Positions 1-8,759 of a DNA stretch of 64,000 nt are shown piece after piece (position 1 is the first letter of the stretch; every line of letters starts with the position of its first letter). The translations under genes and the position numbers were made by a program. The notes beneath the pieces are model-generated. The model searched no databases. It had not been told where the DNA came from and saw nothing but the letters and a program-made list of their open reading frames with translations. This DNA comes from CALBZH01 sp964538515 (GTDB lineage: Bacteria > Desulfobacterota > Syntrophobacteria > Syntrophobacterales > Syntrophobacteraceae): positions 1 through 64,000 of the forward strand of contig CAZIEW010000005.1 of NCBI GenBank assembly GCA_964538515.1, read 5' to 3'.

Positions 1-527
1 TTGAGGCGCCAGCAGGAATCACACGCCAGACTCAGGGGAACCAGAGGTGCGTTTGCGTGCCGGGCGAGAATCAAGATGCCTTTCTGGGCTTCGAGCGCCG
101 GTCCTTGGGAACCGTCCGCGATCAGTCCTACGGGCTTTCCGGAACGGATGTGGGCGACCATTTGACGCAGGGCCACGCCGCCGCCCTTGCCTGGGGACCC
201 TCGAGCCGTTTCGTATCCCAGGTGCTTGAGGATCCGGGCGATCCATTCCCCGTCACGGCTGCGGCTTACCATGAGCATCCCGTTCCGGTGACGGAAGTGG
301 TAAACGACCGTCGGATAGGTGAAGTGCCAGCAGGTGCGAAGCATGGAGCGCCCGTGGCTCAAGGCTTCGCGCTCATGCTCCTCACCGATGACCGTCAGGT
401 CGCAAGTCTGGTGCAGGAGTCGAATGCTGGCCGCGAGCATGGGCGGCAGGAAATGAAACTGGTCGGGGTGGAGCTTTTTTCTCGATTCCTTCCCCGTTTT
501 GTGCGAATGCTCCGAGCTTGAGCTCAT
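1..527 (-). CDS. Lysophospholipid acyltransferase family protein (DUF374), 3' end beyond window
   Basis: This minus-strand gene starts at the ATG ending at 527 and runs off the left edge, so only about 175 N-terminal residues are visible. The translation contains HRNGMLMVSRSRDGEWIAR, then LGYETARGSPGKGGG and GLIADGSQGP, which is the order and wording of DUF374 acyltransferases (SRSRDGExIA, RGSSxKGG, PDGPRGP). These proteins are thought to acylate lipid A or lysophospholipid precursors at the inner membrane. The start was chosen because it opens the frame and a GAGAG stretch lies about 13 bases upstream. It is divergent from shikimate kinase, 51 bases away. Family call is firm; substrate is not. 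Confidence 0.75.
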   Translation of the reverse strand, partial: MSSSSEHSHKTGKESRKKLHPDQFHFLPPMLAASIRLLHQTCDLTVIGEEHEREALSHGRSMLRTCWHFTYPTVVYHFRHRNGMLMVSRSRDGEWIARILKHLGYETARGSPGKGGGVALRQMVAHIRSGKPVGLIADGSQGPALEAQKGILILARHANAPLVPLSLACDSCWRL

Positions 528-578
528 GGGTGTATCCGTTCTCTCTCAGCCAAGACTTTTCAGATAGAAACGCGAGAA

Positions 579-1124
579 ATGAAAAAGAGCAAGATAGCTT
601 TAGTTGGTTTTCGCGCAACTGGCAAGAGCCTCATCGGCGAGAAGCTGGCGCGGTCGCTGGGCTGGACTTTCGTGGACATGGATGACAAGCTGGTCGAGTC
701 CTTCGGAGAGACGATTCAGAGCTGGGTGAGCCGTCACGGGTGGGATGCCTTCCGTGAGCAGGAAGAGGCGCTGCTCGCACGGCTCTGCGAAGACGAGGAA
801 CTGGTTGTGGCGACGGGCGGGGGCGTGGTCCTGCGGCCGACGAACCGGAAGATGCTGACCGAGAGGTTCCATGTGATCTGGCTGCGGGCTCGAAAGAGCA
901 CCATCCTGACACGTCTCTCCCAAGACCCCAAAACCGCCGAGTACCGACCGCCGCTCACCGGACTGTCTCAGGAAGAGGAGATTGGGACGCTCCTAGAAGA
1001 GCGCGCGCCTCTCTACGAAGCTGTCGCTGACCTGGCTTTGGATACGGACGACGGAACGCCGGATGAGCTTGTGGCGAGTCTTTCTGATAGGGCTGGGGAG
1101 TCCTGCCGACGAGGTTGCTGGTGA
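579..1124 (+). CDS. aroK: Shikimate kinase
   Basis: 181 residues, normal length for the family. It phosphorylates the 3-hydroxyl of shikimate with ATP in the common aromatic pathway. The P-loop GFRATGKS sits at residues 10-17. DMDD near residue 35 gives the Mg/shikimate-binding acid, the FREQE segment carries the shikimate-binding Arg, ATGGG near residue 80 is the glycine triplet, and RPPL near 128 is the lid Arg region. All key residues are present, unlike the second shikimate-kinase-like gene at 31863-32387, so this is the better candidate for the housekeeping enzyme. The 3' end reads into Cys/Arg-rich residues, a slightly long tail. It stands alone before the liv operon. Confidence 0.9.
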   Translation: MKKSKIALVGFRATGKSLIGEKLARSLGWTFVDMDDKLVESFGETIQSWVSRHGWDAFREQEEALLARLCEDEELVVATGGGVVLRPTNRKMLTERFHVIWLRARKSTILTRLSQDPKTAEYRPPLTGLSQEEEIGTLLEERAPLYEAVADLALDTDDGTPDELVASLSDRAGESCRRGCW

Positions 1125-1223
1125 GCCGATTTAGGGATACTACGATTTGAGCGCTGCGAATCGAGACGAGGTCGACGTGGGCCCCATAGCTCCATACGGC
1201 CCTGGATTGGCAGGACATCCACG

Positions 1224-1252
1224 TTGACAGAGCAAGGGTTTTGTGTTGTAAG
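1224..1252 (+). promoter_or_regulatory. Candidate sigma-70 promoter for the liv operon
   Basis: TTGACA at 1224-1229 is a perfect -35 element; 17 bases later TGTAAG at 1247-1252 is a fair -10. It lies 79 bases before the livK start. Seen directly by eye; no transcript evidence. Confidence 0.4.
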
Positions 1253-1330
1253 GGCGTGGTGTCACCCGCCGTTTCCGGGCTGGAGGATCGCCCGAAATCC
1301 AACAACCAGCAGACGAGGAGGTCAATCGCA

Positions 1331-2503
1331 ATGCGGAAGAAGTTTCTGGTGATGGCATTGGTCGTGTTGATGGGCGTTCCCTTCCTGCCCTTGGTCCAAG
1401 CGCAGGGGCAAACCATCAAGGTTGGCTTCAACATTCCTCTGACGGGGGATATTCCGAAGGTGGGTGAGAGCTCGAAGTTCGCAGCCGAGATCTACCTGGA
1501 GGACATGAACAAGGCCGGCGGCATCAAAGTGGGCGACAAGACCTATAAGCTTGAGTTTTTCTACGAAGACAACGAATCGAAGGCCGAGTCCGCGACTGCC
1601 GCGGCGCTCAAGCTGATTACCCAGAATCAGGTGGTGGCCTTGATCGGACCGCAGTCCAGCAAGCAGGCCATTCCCGCGGGGGAAGTCGCGAACGACAACA
1701 AGACCCCCATGATCTCGCCTTGGTCGACCAATCCCAAGACGACCGAGGGGCGGCCCTACGTCTTCCGCGCATGCTTCCTGGATCCGTTTCAAGGGCCGGT
1801 GGCGGCCAACTTCGTAACGGAAGAGTTCAAAGCGAAGAAGGCAGCCGTTTTGTACGATATCTCGAGCGATTACCCGAAGGGGCTCGCAGAGTATTTTAAG
1901 CAGGCTTTCGAGAAGATCCACGGACCGGGGTCCGTTGTCGCCTTTGAAACGTTCACCACCAAAGACACCGATTTCAGTGCCCAGCTCACAAACATCGTGA
2001 AGTCCGGAGCCGACGTCCTGTTCACCCCTCAGTACTATAGCGAAGTCGCTCTCATCGTGAAGCAGGCCAAGGAGCTGGGCTGGAAGAAGCCCATCATGGG
2101 AAGCGACAGCTGGGGATCGGCTGAGCTCATGAAGCTTTGCGGCAACGCGTGCAACGGGGCGTTTTTCAGCACGCACTACGCGGCGGCCGGCGCGAAGGGC
2201 GCAACCAAGGAGTTCATCGACAAATACAACGCCAAGTACGGCTATGTGCCCGATGACGTGGCCGCCCTCACCTGGGACGCTATCGGGCTTCTGGTTCAGG
2301 CCGTCAAGTCCACGGGGGGGCTGTCCGGGAATGTCGACAAGGATCGGACCGCCATCCGCGATGGGCTTTCCAAGATCAAAGATTTCGAGGGGATCACGGG
2401 CAAGATGACCTTCTCCTCCGGCGGCGACCCGGTCAAATGCGCCGTTGTGGTGAAGATCAGCGACAAGGGTGATTTCGAGTTTTATAAGTCCGTCTGCCCC
2501 TAG
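1331..2503 (+). CDS. livK: Branched-chain amino acid ABC transporter, periplasmic substrate-binding protein
   Basis: 390 residues. A signal peptide (MRKKF, hydrophobic core to about residue 22, cleavage after VQA) is followed by IKVGFNIPLTGDIPKVG, the opening of periplasmic-binding-protein type 1 Liv receptors. The protein would capture Leu/Ile/Val or a related amide or amino acid in the periplasm and deliver it to LivHM. Two Cys pairs near the C-terminus (CGNAC, then single Cys residues) may form disulfides. The start at 1331 is preferred over an upstream in-frame codon at 1241 because GAGGAGGT stands nine bases before it and the signal peptide begins there. It is the first gene of livKHMGF, separated from livH by a hairpin that can lower downstream expression. 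Confidence 0.9.
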   Translation: MRKKFLVMALVVLMGVPFLPLVQAQGQTIKVGFNIPLTGDIPKVGESSKFAAEIYLEDMNKAGGIKVGDKTYKLEFFYEDNESKAESATAAALKLITQNQVVALIGPQSSKQAIPAGEVANDNKTPMISPWSTNPKTTEGRPYVFRACFLDPFQGPVAANFVTEEFKAKKAAVLYDISSDYPKGLAEYFKQAFEKIHGPGSVVAFETFTTKDTDFSAQLTNIVKSGADVLFTPQYYSEVALIVKQAKELGWKKPIMGSDSWGSAELMKLCGNACNGAFFSTHYAAAGAKGATKEFIDKYNAKYGYVPDDVAALTWDAIGLLVQAVKSTGGLSGNVDKDRTAIRDGLSKIKDFEGITGKMTFSSGGDPVKCAVVVKISDKGDFEFYKSVCP

Positions 2504-2651
2504 TGCTCTGTCAACTTTGTTTCGCAAGGTGCACCCCCCTTTGATTGTCCCCTCGAGGGGGGTGGGGGGTGTTCTCTTGCCCGGCATAACTGCTTTGACG
2601 GAGCCCTAGACCGATGAGCGTACCCCAATCCGAGTGGCTCGAACCGGCGTG

Positions 2652-2677
2652 AAGGCGGGAAGTGAACTTCCCGCCTT
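2652..2677 (+). terminator. Intercistronic hairpin between livK and livH
   Basis: Arms AAGGCGGGAAG and CTTCCCGCCTT pair perfectly around a TGAA tetraloop. Only a short T-run follows, so it is better read as a partial terminator or an mRNA-stabilising hairpin. This would give an excess of binding protein over membrane subunits, a common arrangement in ABC importers. Confidence 0.55.
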
Positions 2678-2713
2678 TCGCTGTGTATGGGACATGATGA
2701 GGAGTGTTCATCC

Positions 2714-3646
2714 TTGTTTGTTGAAACCTTTCTTCAGAATTTGCTCAACGCCCTGCAGTGGGGAAGCTTCTATGCGCTGATCGCTTTGGGCTACACGATG
2801 GTCTATGGCGTGCTGCTGCTGATCAACTTCGCCCACGGTGACATCTTCATGATGGGCGCCTATATCGGCTTTTTCGTGGCGACGTTTCTGCTCGGTCAGT
2901 ACGCGCTCTCGCTGCCGTTCGCGCTCAACCCTACCGTGATCTTTGTCGTGACGCTCGTGGTGACCATGATCGTTACCGCCGCCCTTGGAGTCACCATTGA
3001 GCGCGTGGCTTATCGGCCCCTTCGGCGCAAAGGTGTCTCCAGGCTCTATGTGGTCATCACCGCGCTGATGTGCGGGCTGCTGCTCGAAAACGGGAACCTT
3101 TTCCTGCTCGGGGCCAGCCGCAAGAATTTTCCGGAGCTTCTTCCAAAGACGATCTACACCGTCGGGAACGTGACCTTCAGCAACGTCAAGATCCTTGTGA
3201 TCGTGGCCACCATTGTCGTCTTTCTGTTCCTTGAGACCATCGTGCGCAAGACGAAGCTTGGCATGGCCATGCGCGCCATCTCCTATGACAGGATGGCAGT
3301 CCCGCTCATGGGCATTCCGACGGATACGGTCATCGCGTTCACGTTCATTTTGGGCTCTTCCATGGCCGCCGTTGCCGGAGTGCTGTTCGCCACCGCGTAC
3401 CCGGTGCTCGAGCCGTACATGGGGGCCTTGGTCGGCTGGAAGGCTTTTATCGCGGCCGTGATCGGCGGGATCGGGGAGATTCGCGGGGCGTTCGTGGGGG
3501 GATTCGTTTTGGGATTCGTCGAAATCTTCGTCGCCGCGTTTTTCCCTTCGACCCTTCGAGATCTTTTGGCCTTCAGCATTCTGTTGATCTTTCTCTGCGT
3601 CAAGCCCACGGGGCTGTTCGGAGTCGCTCGGGCCACCAAAATATAG
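2714..3646 (+). CDS. livH: Branched-chain amino acid ABC transporter permease LivH
   Basis: 310 residues with about eight hydrophobic segments. The opening GSFYALIALGYTMVYGVL and the INFAHGDIFMMGAY segment are hallmarks of LivH, one of two inner-membrane permeases. The TTG start at 2714 is chosen because GAGGAG lies nine bases upstream and the product then begins just before the conserved FLQNLLNALQWGS. An ATG at 2687 would add nine non-conserved residues and has no ribosome site. livM follows after 18 bases. Confidence 0.9.
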   Translation: MFVETFLQNLLNALQWGSFYALIALGYTMVYGVLLLINFAHGDIFMMGAYIGFFVATFLLGQYALSLPFALNPTVIFVVTLVVTMIVTAALGVTIERVAYRPLRRKGVSRLYVVITALMCGLLLENGNLFLLGASRKNFPELLPKTIYTVGNVTFSNVKILVIVATIVVFLFLETIVRKTKLGMAMRAISYDRMAVPLMGIPTDTVIAFTFILGSSMAAVAGVLFATAYPVLEPYMGALVGWKAFIAAVIGGIGEIRGAFVGGFVLGFVEIFVAAFFPSTLRDLLAFSILLIFLCVKPTGLFGVARATKI

Positions 3647-3664
3647 GTCAGTCAGGACACATCC

Positions 3665-4690
3665 ATGCGTCGTCTTTTGGTTCCGTTTGCTTATCTCATC
3701 TTTTGCGTGCTGGTGGTCGTCGCCTGCAAAGCCGACTGGATCAACGGTTACGTGCAGCTCGTCATCATGTTCATCGGGATCAACATCATTTTGTCCACAT
3801 CCCTGAACCTGATCAACGGCTACATGGGGGAATTCTCGGTGGGACACGCCGGCTTCATGGCGGTCGGCGCGTACATCACTTCCATTTTGAACGTGATGCT
3901 CTTTAACAACAGCACCGTCTTCGGTCCCGCCCTCCTGTCACGCTCCAGTGCCCTCTACCTCTTCCCGGTCACCCTGCTTGCGGGCGGAATTTGTGCGGCA
4001 CTGGCCGGGGTTCTGGTGGCGGTTCCCTCGTTTCGAACCCGGGGAGACTATCTGGCGATCATCACCCTCGCCGTCAACTACATCGTGAAAAGCTGCATCG
4101 AAAACGTGCAGGCGATCGGCGGGGCCCGGGGCTTCATGGGAATGAAGAACGTTGTGAACGGCATGGAGGAAGTCGTCGCCTTGCCGTGGACGATGATTTG
4201 GATCCTGGTGGCCGTCGGCGCAACGGTCTGGGTGATTCATCGACTGGTGAATTCCGTTTATGGCAAAGGGATCGTGGCCATTCGCGATGATGAGATCGCT
4301 TCCGAGCTCATGAGTGTGGATACGCGGCGCATCAAAATGGTGGCTTTTATGCTCTCGTCCGGTCTTGCAGGGATCGCGGGTGGGCTGTTCGCTCACATCC
4401 TGGGCTACATCAACCCGGGGACGTTCACGATCATGAAATCCACGGAAATTTTGGTCATGGTCTATTTGGGGGGGATGGGCTCGCTGAGTGGGTCGATCCT
4501 GAGCGCGATCGGGTTCACCGTGATCCTGGAGGCGTTTCGACCGCTCCAGATGGCCAAATGGGTGGTGATCCCCCTGCTGCTCATCCTGCTCATGTTGTTC
4601 CGGCCCGAAGGGATCATGGGGCATCGGGAGCTCACGGACGTGTTCCCGAAGCTGCGGCGCTTTCTGACCTCGGAAGAAAGGCGGGATTAG
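3665..4690 (+). CDS. livM: Branched-chain amino acid ABC transporter permease LivM
   Basis: 341 residues, the second permease of the Liv importer, with multiple membrane segments. SLNLINGYMGEFSVGHAGFM and the later AIRDDEIASELMSVD coupling segment are typical of LivM; the latter contacts the ATPases. The C-terminal LLMLFRPEGIMGHRE is also standard. AGGA sits upstream of the ATG. The gene abuts livG with no spacer, so the two are probably translationally coupled. It pairs with LivH to form the translocation pore in the inner membrane. Confidence 0.92.
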   Translation: MRRLLVPFAYLIFCVLVVVACKADWINGYVQLVIMFIGINIILSTSLNLINGYMGEFSVGHAGFMAVGAYITSILNVMLFNNSTVFGPALLSRSSALYLFPVTLLAGGICAALAGVLVAVPSFRTRGDYLAIITLAVNYIVKSCIENVQAIGGARGFMGMKNVVNGMEEVVALPWTMIWILVAVGATVWVIHRLVNSVYGKGIVAIRDDEIASELMSVDTRRIKMVAFMLSSGLAGIAGGLFAHILGYINPGTFTIMKSTEILVMVYLGGMGSLSGSILSAIGFTVILEAFRPLQMAKWVVIPLLLILLMLFRPEGIMGHRELTDVFPKLRRFLTSEERRD

Positions 4691-5467
4691 ATGTCTCTGT
4701 TGGAAGTGCGCGAGGTCACTCATTTTTTTGGTGGACTTCGGGCGATCTACAACTTCAATCTCTCTCTGGAGGGAGGGGAGCTCTTGGGCCTCATCGGGCC
4801 CAACGGGGCCGGGAAGACGACCCTTTTCAACGTCGTGAGCGGTTTTTACCGGCCGACGGAGGGCGAGATTGTCTTCGCGGGAAAGAATTTGGCGGGACTC
4901 CTGCCGCATCGGGTCACGGCGCTTGGAATGGCGCGCACCTTCCAGAACATTCGACTCTGGAACAGCCTGACCGTTCTTGAAAACCTTTGCATTTCGCAGC
5001 ACTATAATCTGGGCTACGGCCTGCTTGGGGCTGTTCTGCGCTCGGGAGCCTTTCGCCTGAACGAAAAGCGCGTGAAGAAGACGGCCGAAGAGCTTCTCGA
5101 GATCCTGGGATTGAGCCATTACGCGCAGGAATACCCTAAGAACCTCCCCTACGGCGTGCAGCGGCGTGTGGAGATCGGCCGGGCATTGTCCATCCGGCCG
5201 AAGCTGCTCTTGCTCGACGAGCCGGCGGCCGGAATGAATCCAGGTGAGATTGAGCAGTTGATCGAGCTGATCCGCTGGATTCGCGACGAGTTCAAATTGA
5301 CGATTTGGCTGATCGAGCACCAGATGCGGGTAGTGATGACGGTCTGTGAGCACATCAAGGTGCTGGATTTTGGGGGAACCATAGCGGAAGGAACACCGGC
5401 CGAGGTTCAGCAGAACCCGCGGGTGATCCAGGCTTACCTGGGCGACGATGAGCTGACTTATGCTTGA
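4691..5467 (+). CDS. livG: Branched-chain amino acid ABC transporter ATP-binding protein LivG
   Basis: 258 residues. Walker A GPNGAGKTT lies near residues 37-45. The LivG-type signature LPYGVQRRVEIGRAL replaces the usual LSGGQ, and Walker B LLLLDEPAAGMNP follows, then the H-loop IEHQM. LivG hydrolyses ATP on the cytoplasmic face to drive import. The start directly follows the livM stop and the 3' end overlaps livF by eight bases. All catalytic motifs are intact, so a working subunit is expected. Confidence 0.93.
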   Translation: MSLLEVREVTHFFGGLRAIYNFNLSLEGGELLGLIGPNGAGKTTLFNVVSGFYRPTEGEIVFAGKNLAGLLPHRVTALGMARTFQNIRLWNSLTVLENLCISQHYNLGYGLLGAVLRSGAFRLNEKRVKKTAEELLEILGLSHYAQEYPKNLPYGVQRRVEIGRALSIRPKLLLLDEPAAGMNPGEIEQLIELIRWIRDEFKLTIWLIEHQMRVVMTVCEHIKVLDFGGTIAEGTPAEVQQNPRVIQAYLGDDELTYA

Positions 5468-6179
5468 AGTCCATGATCTGCACGTTCAGTACGGGAACAT
5501 CGAGGCACTTCACGGCGTGTCGTTTACCGTGAAGAAAGGCGAGATTGTTACGCTCCTGGGAGCGAACGGGGCCGGCAAGTCGACCATGCTCATGTCTATC
5601 ATGCGATTGCCGCCCCCAGAAGGGCCAACGGTCACCAAGGGAACGATCACGTTCGATGGGATCGATCTGCTCCCGGTTCCCGCGCACACCATCGTCGCCA
5701 AGCATGGGATCGGGCTCGTTCCCGAAGGGAGGCACATTTTCGGGAACCTGACCGTTTTGGAGAATCTGAAGCTCGCGACCTACGCTCGGACTGACCAAGA
5801 CCGAATCGCAACGGACTACGAGCGCGTGTTCTCACTCTTTCCCAGGCTCTCCGACCGAAAGCACCAACGGTCCGACACGCTGAGCGGCGGGGAGCAGCAG
5901 ATGCTCGCCATGGGGCGCGCGTTCATGAGCGGGGTTCAGGTGATCTTGCTGGATGAGCCCTCCATGGGATTGGCTCCACTGCTGATGCAGGAGCTCTTCA
6001 AGGTGCTGCAGCAGTTGAATGAGCTGGGAGCGACCATTCTCGTGGTGGAGCAGAATGCCCGGATCGCCCTCAAGTATGCGCATCGAGCCTACGTGATGGA
6101 GGCGGGAGCCATCGTCATGGAGGGCTCAGCCGAGGAATTGGCACGAAATCCCGAGGTCAGAAAGGCCTACTTGGGCTGA
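5460..6179 (+). CDS. livF: Branched-chain amino acid ABC transporter ATP-binding protein LivF
   Basis: 239 residues, the second ATPase of the importer. Walker A GANGAGKST, signature LSGGEQQMLAMGRA, Walker B VILLDEPSMGLAP and H-loop VVEQN are all present. One oddity is an insert after the Walker A helix (RLPPPEGPTVTKG), slightly longer than in many LivF proteins. It overlaps livG by eight bases and closes the liv operon; serA follows after 54 bases on the same strand and may be read through. The importer may serve amino acid uptake or a wider amide or amino acid range; the sequence cannot settle this. Confidence 0.92.
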   Translation: MLEVHDLHVQYGNIEALHGVSFTVKKGEIVTLLGANGAGKSTMLMSIMRLPPPEGPTVTKGTITFDGIDLLPVPAHTIVAKHGIGLVPEGRHIFGNLTVLENLKLATYARTDQDRIATDYERVFSLFPRLSDRKHQRSDTLSGGEQQMLAMGRAFMSGVQVILLDEPSMGLAPLLMQELFKVLQQLNELGATILVVEQNARIALKYAHRAYVMEAGAIVMEGSAEELARNPEVRKAYLG

Positions 6180-6233
6180 ATCAAGCTGGGAAGCAAGCTC
6201 CTGGCAGACATCTTCCTATCTAAAGGAAATGGC

Positions 6234-7814
6234 ATGAAGATTCTCATCTGCGATGGGTTGCACGACAGCGGGCTTTCGATCATGCAAGCGGCTGACGGGA
6301 TCACTGTCGATGTGCCGGACGCGCCGAGCGCCGACGAAGTCAAGCGGATCATTCCGGAATACGATGCCCTGGTGGTACGGAGTCGAACCAAGGTAACGGC
6401 CGAGGTCCTGGAACGGGCGGAGAAGCTGAAAGTCATTGGCCGTGCGGGAACGGGCGTGGACAACATCGATGTCCAGGCGGCAAGCGCGCGCGGCATCCTG
6501 GTCATGAACACACCGGGCGCGAACGCCATGGCTGCTGCCGAGCACACCCTGGCCCTCATGTTCGCGCTGGCACGGCACATTCCTCAGGCCACCCAGTCCA
6601 TGCGCGAAGGCAGGTGGGAGAAGAAGAAATTCATGGGCACCGAGCTCTACCACCAGACCCTCGGGATCATTGGGCTCGGAAAGATCGGCTCCATCGTGGC
6701 GGACCGGGCGCTTGGACTCAAGATGGAGGTGCTTGGCTTCGACCCGTATATCATTCCGGAAGCGGTGGCCGTTCTCGGCGTCGAGTGCGTGAGCCTCGAT
6801 GAGCTGCTGGAGCGCTCGGATTTCATCACCATCCACACGCCGCTCACCCCCGAGACACGGAACTTCTTGGGGCGTGATGCCCTGAAAAAGGTGAAGCGCG
6901 GGGTGCGGCTCCTGAACTGCGCCCGTGGTGGACTCATCGACGAGGAGGCTCTGCTCGAGGCTCTTCAGGATGGGCGTGTGGCTGGAGCGGCTCTCGATGT
7001 GTTCGCGCAGGAGCCCCCCGCCGGCAGCCCGCTCCTTGGGCTCCCCAACATGATCTTTACGCCGCACCTGGGGGCTTCGAGCGTGCAGGCACAGGCCAAT
7101 GTCGCCAAGGCGATCGCGCAACAGATCGTGGATTACCTCCAGCTGGGTCTCATCCGAAATGCCGTGAACTTCCCGTCCATTCGCGCCCGGGATATCGAGC
7201 GGATTCGCCCTTATCTGGCGCTGGCTCAGGCACTGGGGAGGCTTCAGGGGCAGCTGTGCACGCCGATACAACGCCTCGAGATCGAATACAGCGGATCGGA
7301 ATTGCATGAGCTGCCGCATCCGCCTCTCACTCAGATGGTGGTGAAGGGACTTCTCGAGCCCGTTCTGGGTGAAAAAGTCAACTTGGTCAACGCCCCGCTG
7401 CTCTTGAAAGAGCGCCAGGTTGATCTGGTCACGTCGGAGACGTCCCAGTCACGGGGCTACACAGGCCTCATCACCGTGCGGGCCAAGGGGAGCCAGCAGG
7501 CATGGTCGGCGGCAGGGACCGTCTTTCAGCACGAGGAAATCCGCCTGGTGCGGCTCAACAACTACCGGCTCGAGGCCGAGCTCGAGGGCGTCAACCTCAT
7601 CGTGCAGAACCTCGACAAGCCAGGGACCATCGGTGCGATCGGGACGATCCTTGGTAATTGCGAGGTCAACATCGCCAACATGCATCTCAGCCGAACGCCC
7701 GAAAAGGACAAAGCGATCGCTATCATCCGCATTGATCATGAAGCGCCCCGGGAGGCACTCGAGGCGTTGCTGAGCCATCCGAACATCCTGTCCGTGCAGC
7801 AAGTGAGGATTTGA
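6234..7814 (+). CDS. serA: D-3-phosphoglycerate dehydrogenase
   Basis: 526 residues, the long (type 1) form. It oxidises 3-phosphoglycerate to 3-phosphohydroxypyruvate with NAD, the first step of serine synthesis. The Rossmann motif GIIGLGKIG is near residue 145, the catalytic Arg lies in LNCARGGLIDEEAL, and the catalytic His lies in FTPHLGASS. An intervening domain (about 320-450) precedes a C-terminal ACT domain that begins around NLIVQNLDKPGTIGAIG and usually binds serine as feedback inhibitor. AAAGGAA stands upstream of the ATG. It follows livF on the same strand. Confidence 0.95.
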   Translation: MKILICDGLHDSGLSIMQAADGITVDVPDAPSADEVKRIIPEYDALVVRSRTKVTAEVLERAEKLKVIGRAGTGVDNIDVQAASARGILVMNTPGANAMAAAEHTLALMFALARHIPQATQSMREGRWEKKKFMGTELYHQTLGIIGLGKIGSIVADRALGLKMEVLGFDPYIIPEAVAVLGVECVSLDELLERSDFITIHTPLTPETRNFLGRDALKKVKRGVRLLNCARGGLIDEEALLEALQDGRVAGAALDVFAQEPPAGSPLLGLPNMIFTPHLGASSVQAQANVAKAIAQQIVDYLQLGLIRNAVNFPSIRARDIERIRPYLALAQALGRLQGQLCTPIQRLEIEYSGSELHELPHPPLTQMVVKGLLEPVLGEKVNLVNAPLLLKERQVDLVTSETSQSRGYTGLITVRAKGSQQAWSAAGTVFQHEEIRLVRLNNYRLEAELEGVNLIVQNLDKPGTIGAIGTILGNCEVNIANMHLSRTPEKDKAIAIIRIDHEAPREALEALLSHPNILSVQQVRI

Positions 7815-7846
7815 CTCCAGCCGCGAAGCCACAACGTGCGAGGCGA

Positions 7847-7881
7847 GGGTAGGGCAACGGGAATTCCTTCTCGCCCTACCC
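7847..7881. terminator. Hairpin between convergent serA and the B12-controlled gene
   Basis: GGGTAGGGC (7847-7855) and GCCCTACCC (7873-7881) pair perfectly. It lies between two converging genes and could end transcription from either side, although there is no clear T-run. Confidence 0.45.
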
Positions 7882-7903
7882 GGTGAGCGGTCTCGATGTC
7901 GCG

Positions 7904-8164
7904 TCAACCGCAGAGGCGCAACGGCGCCCCAAAAGGCTCGATACGGTCTGTATGCGCATCGAAGACGGCTTTCATGCAGGCGATTTGCTGCATGCCGCGT
8001 GTGACCATCTGATACCATCCATAGGCGATCTCTTCCTCGCTGGTTGCCAATATGACTTCGTTGACATCCAGCCTTGCCCGCGGCTCTTTCAGGTCGAGCC
8101 GATCCAGTCTTTCCCGCGCTTCCTCTTTCCCTTCCGTGACGTAGAAAATGATCCCCTTTTTCAT
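7904..8164 (-). CDS. Small protein of unknown function under a cobalamin riboswitch
   Basis: 86 residues, mixed alpha/beta in appearance, opening MKKGIIFYVTEGKEEARERL and ending PFGAPLRLCG. No signal peptide or membrane segment. I do not recognise the family. The ATG at 8164 is preferred over an upstream in-frame codon at 8221 because CGAGGAGA precedes it by six bases. Its transcript begins with a cobalamin riboswitch (8385-8552) and an intrinsic terminator (8282-8317), so its expression should fall when B12 is plentiful. That suggests a role in cobalamin supply or in a B12-independent substitute, but nothing in the sequence names the reaction. Confidence 0.7.
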   Translation of the reverse strand: MKKGIIFYVTEGKEEARERLDRLDLKEPRARLDVNEVILATSEEEIAYGWYQMVTRGMQQIACMKAVFDAHTDRIEPFGAPLRLCG

Positions 8165-8281
8165 CGCTATTCTCCTCGATTGGCGTCGAGTTGGGACGAG
8201 ACCGGTTTCTCCCCTTCCCAACGGGTTTGAGGGTGCTCCCCGCCTGAAGACGAACGTTCAACTCGGACGCGCCCGTCAGGC

Positions 8282-8317
8282 AAAAAAAAATCCTTAAAGC
8301 GTCACGCTCTAAGGATT
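8282..8317 (-). terminator. Rho-independent terminator of the cobalamin riboswitch leader
   Basis: Read on the minus strand, AATCCTTA and TAAGGATT pair, with AGCG/CGCT above after one mismatch. Nine consecutive T follow at once. It lies between the riboswitch aptamer and the small gene at 7904-8164, where the expression platform of a transcriptional riboswitch is expected. Confidence 0.8.
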
Positions 8318-8384
8318 GCACCCTGGCTCACTTGGTCCTCGGCGGTTCAGCCCGTATGTCCACGTACGGATGCCCCAACAGCCT

Positions 8385-8552
8385 TCAGGCAGGTCTTCTG
8401 GCTCACGGATCGTCCTACTCTCCCGGCCTTCCCATGACATGCTGAGCGTCACAGTGGCCTAGCGGGATTTCGTCCCCGTTCACAGCGGCGGGACCGCTCC
8501 CGGATCACACGGGATTCCCTATTAAACCTTTCGGTGCCTGGTGCTTATATTC
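8385..8552 (-). promoter_or_regulatory. Cobalamin (AdoCbl-type) riboswitch
   Basis: The minus strand carries the class hallmarks in order: a GGGAA start element, the CCGCCGCTGTGAACGGGGAC block (family consensus GCCACUGUGA-type core), GCCACTGTGACGC, TGGGAAGGCCGGGAG, and the closing GAGCCAGAAGACCTGCC. This order matches the known B12-element architecture closely. It controls the 86-residue gene downstream through the terminator at 8282-8317. Boundaries are approximate. Confidence 0.9.
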
Positions 8553-8759
8553 AATCAGCCATAATCAATACGTGCGCCGGGACAGGGTGTCAAGGAAAGA
8601 TTGGAAGGAGAGGGATCAGAGACAGGTCCAATCGATCGTCGGAACAATCGATCAAGCTGGTTGATTCCTGGAGAATACGGCTTTCTATCAGGAGAGGCCA
8701 TGATTATCCTTGGCTCCAAAAGAATAATCGTGTGGCTCCAGCACAGAGGGTGGAAGAAG

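Noticed and set aside
1322..2587. 421-codon open frame antisense to livK
   Set aside because: High GC leaves the opposite strand open; the sense frame has a signal peptide and full family homology.
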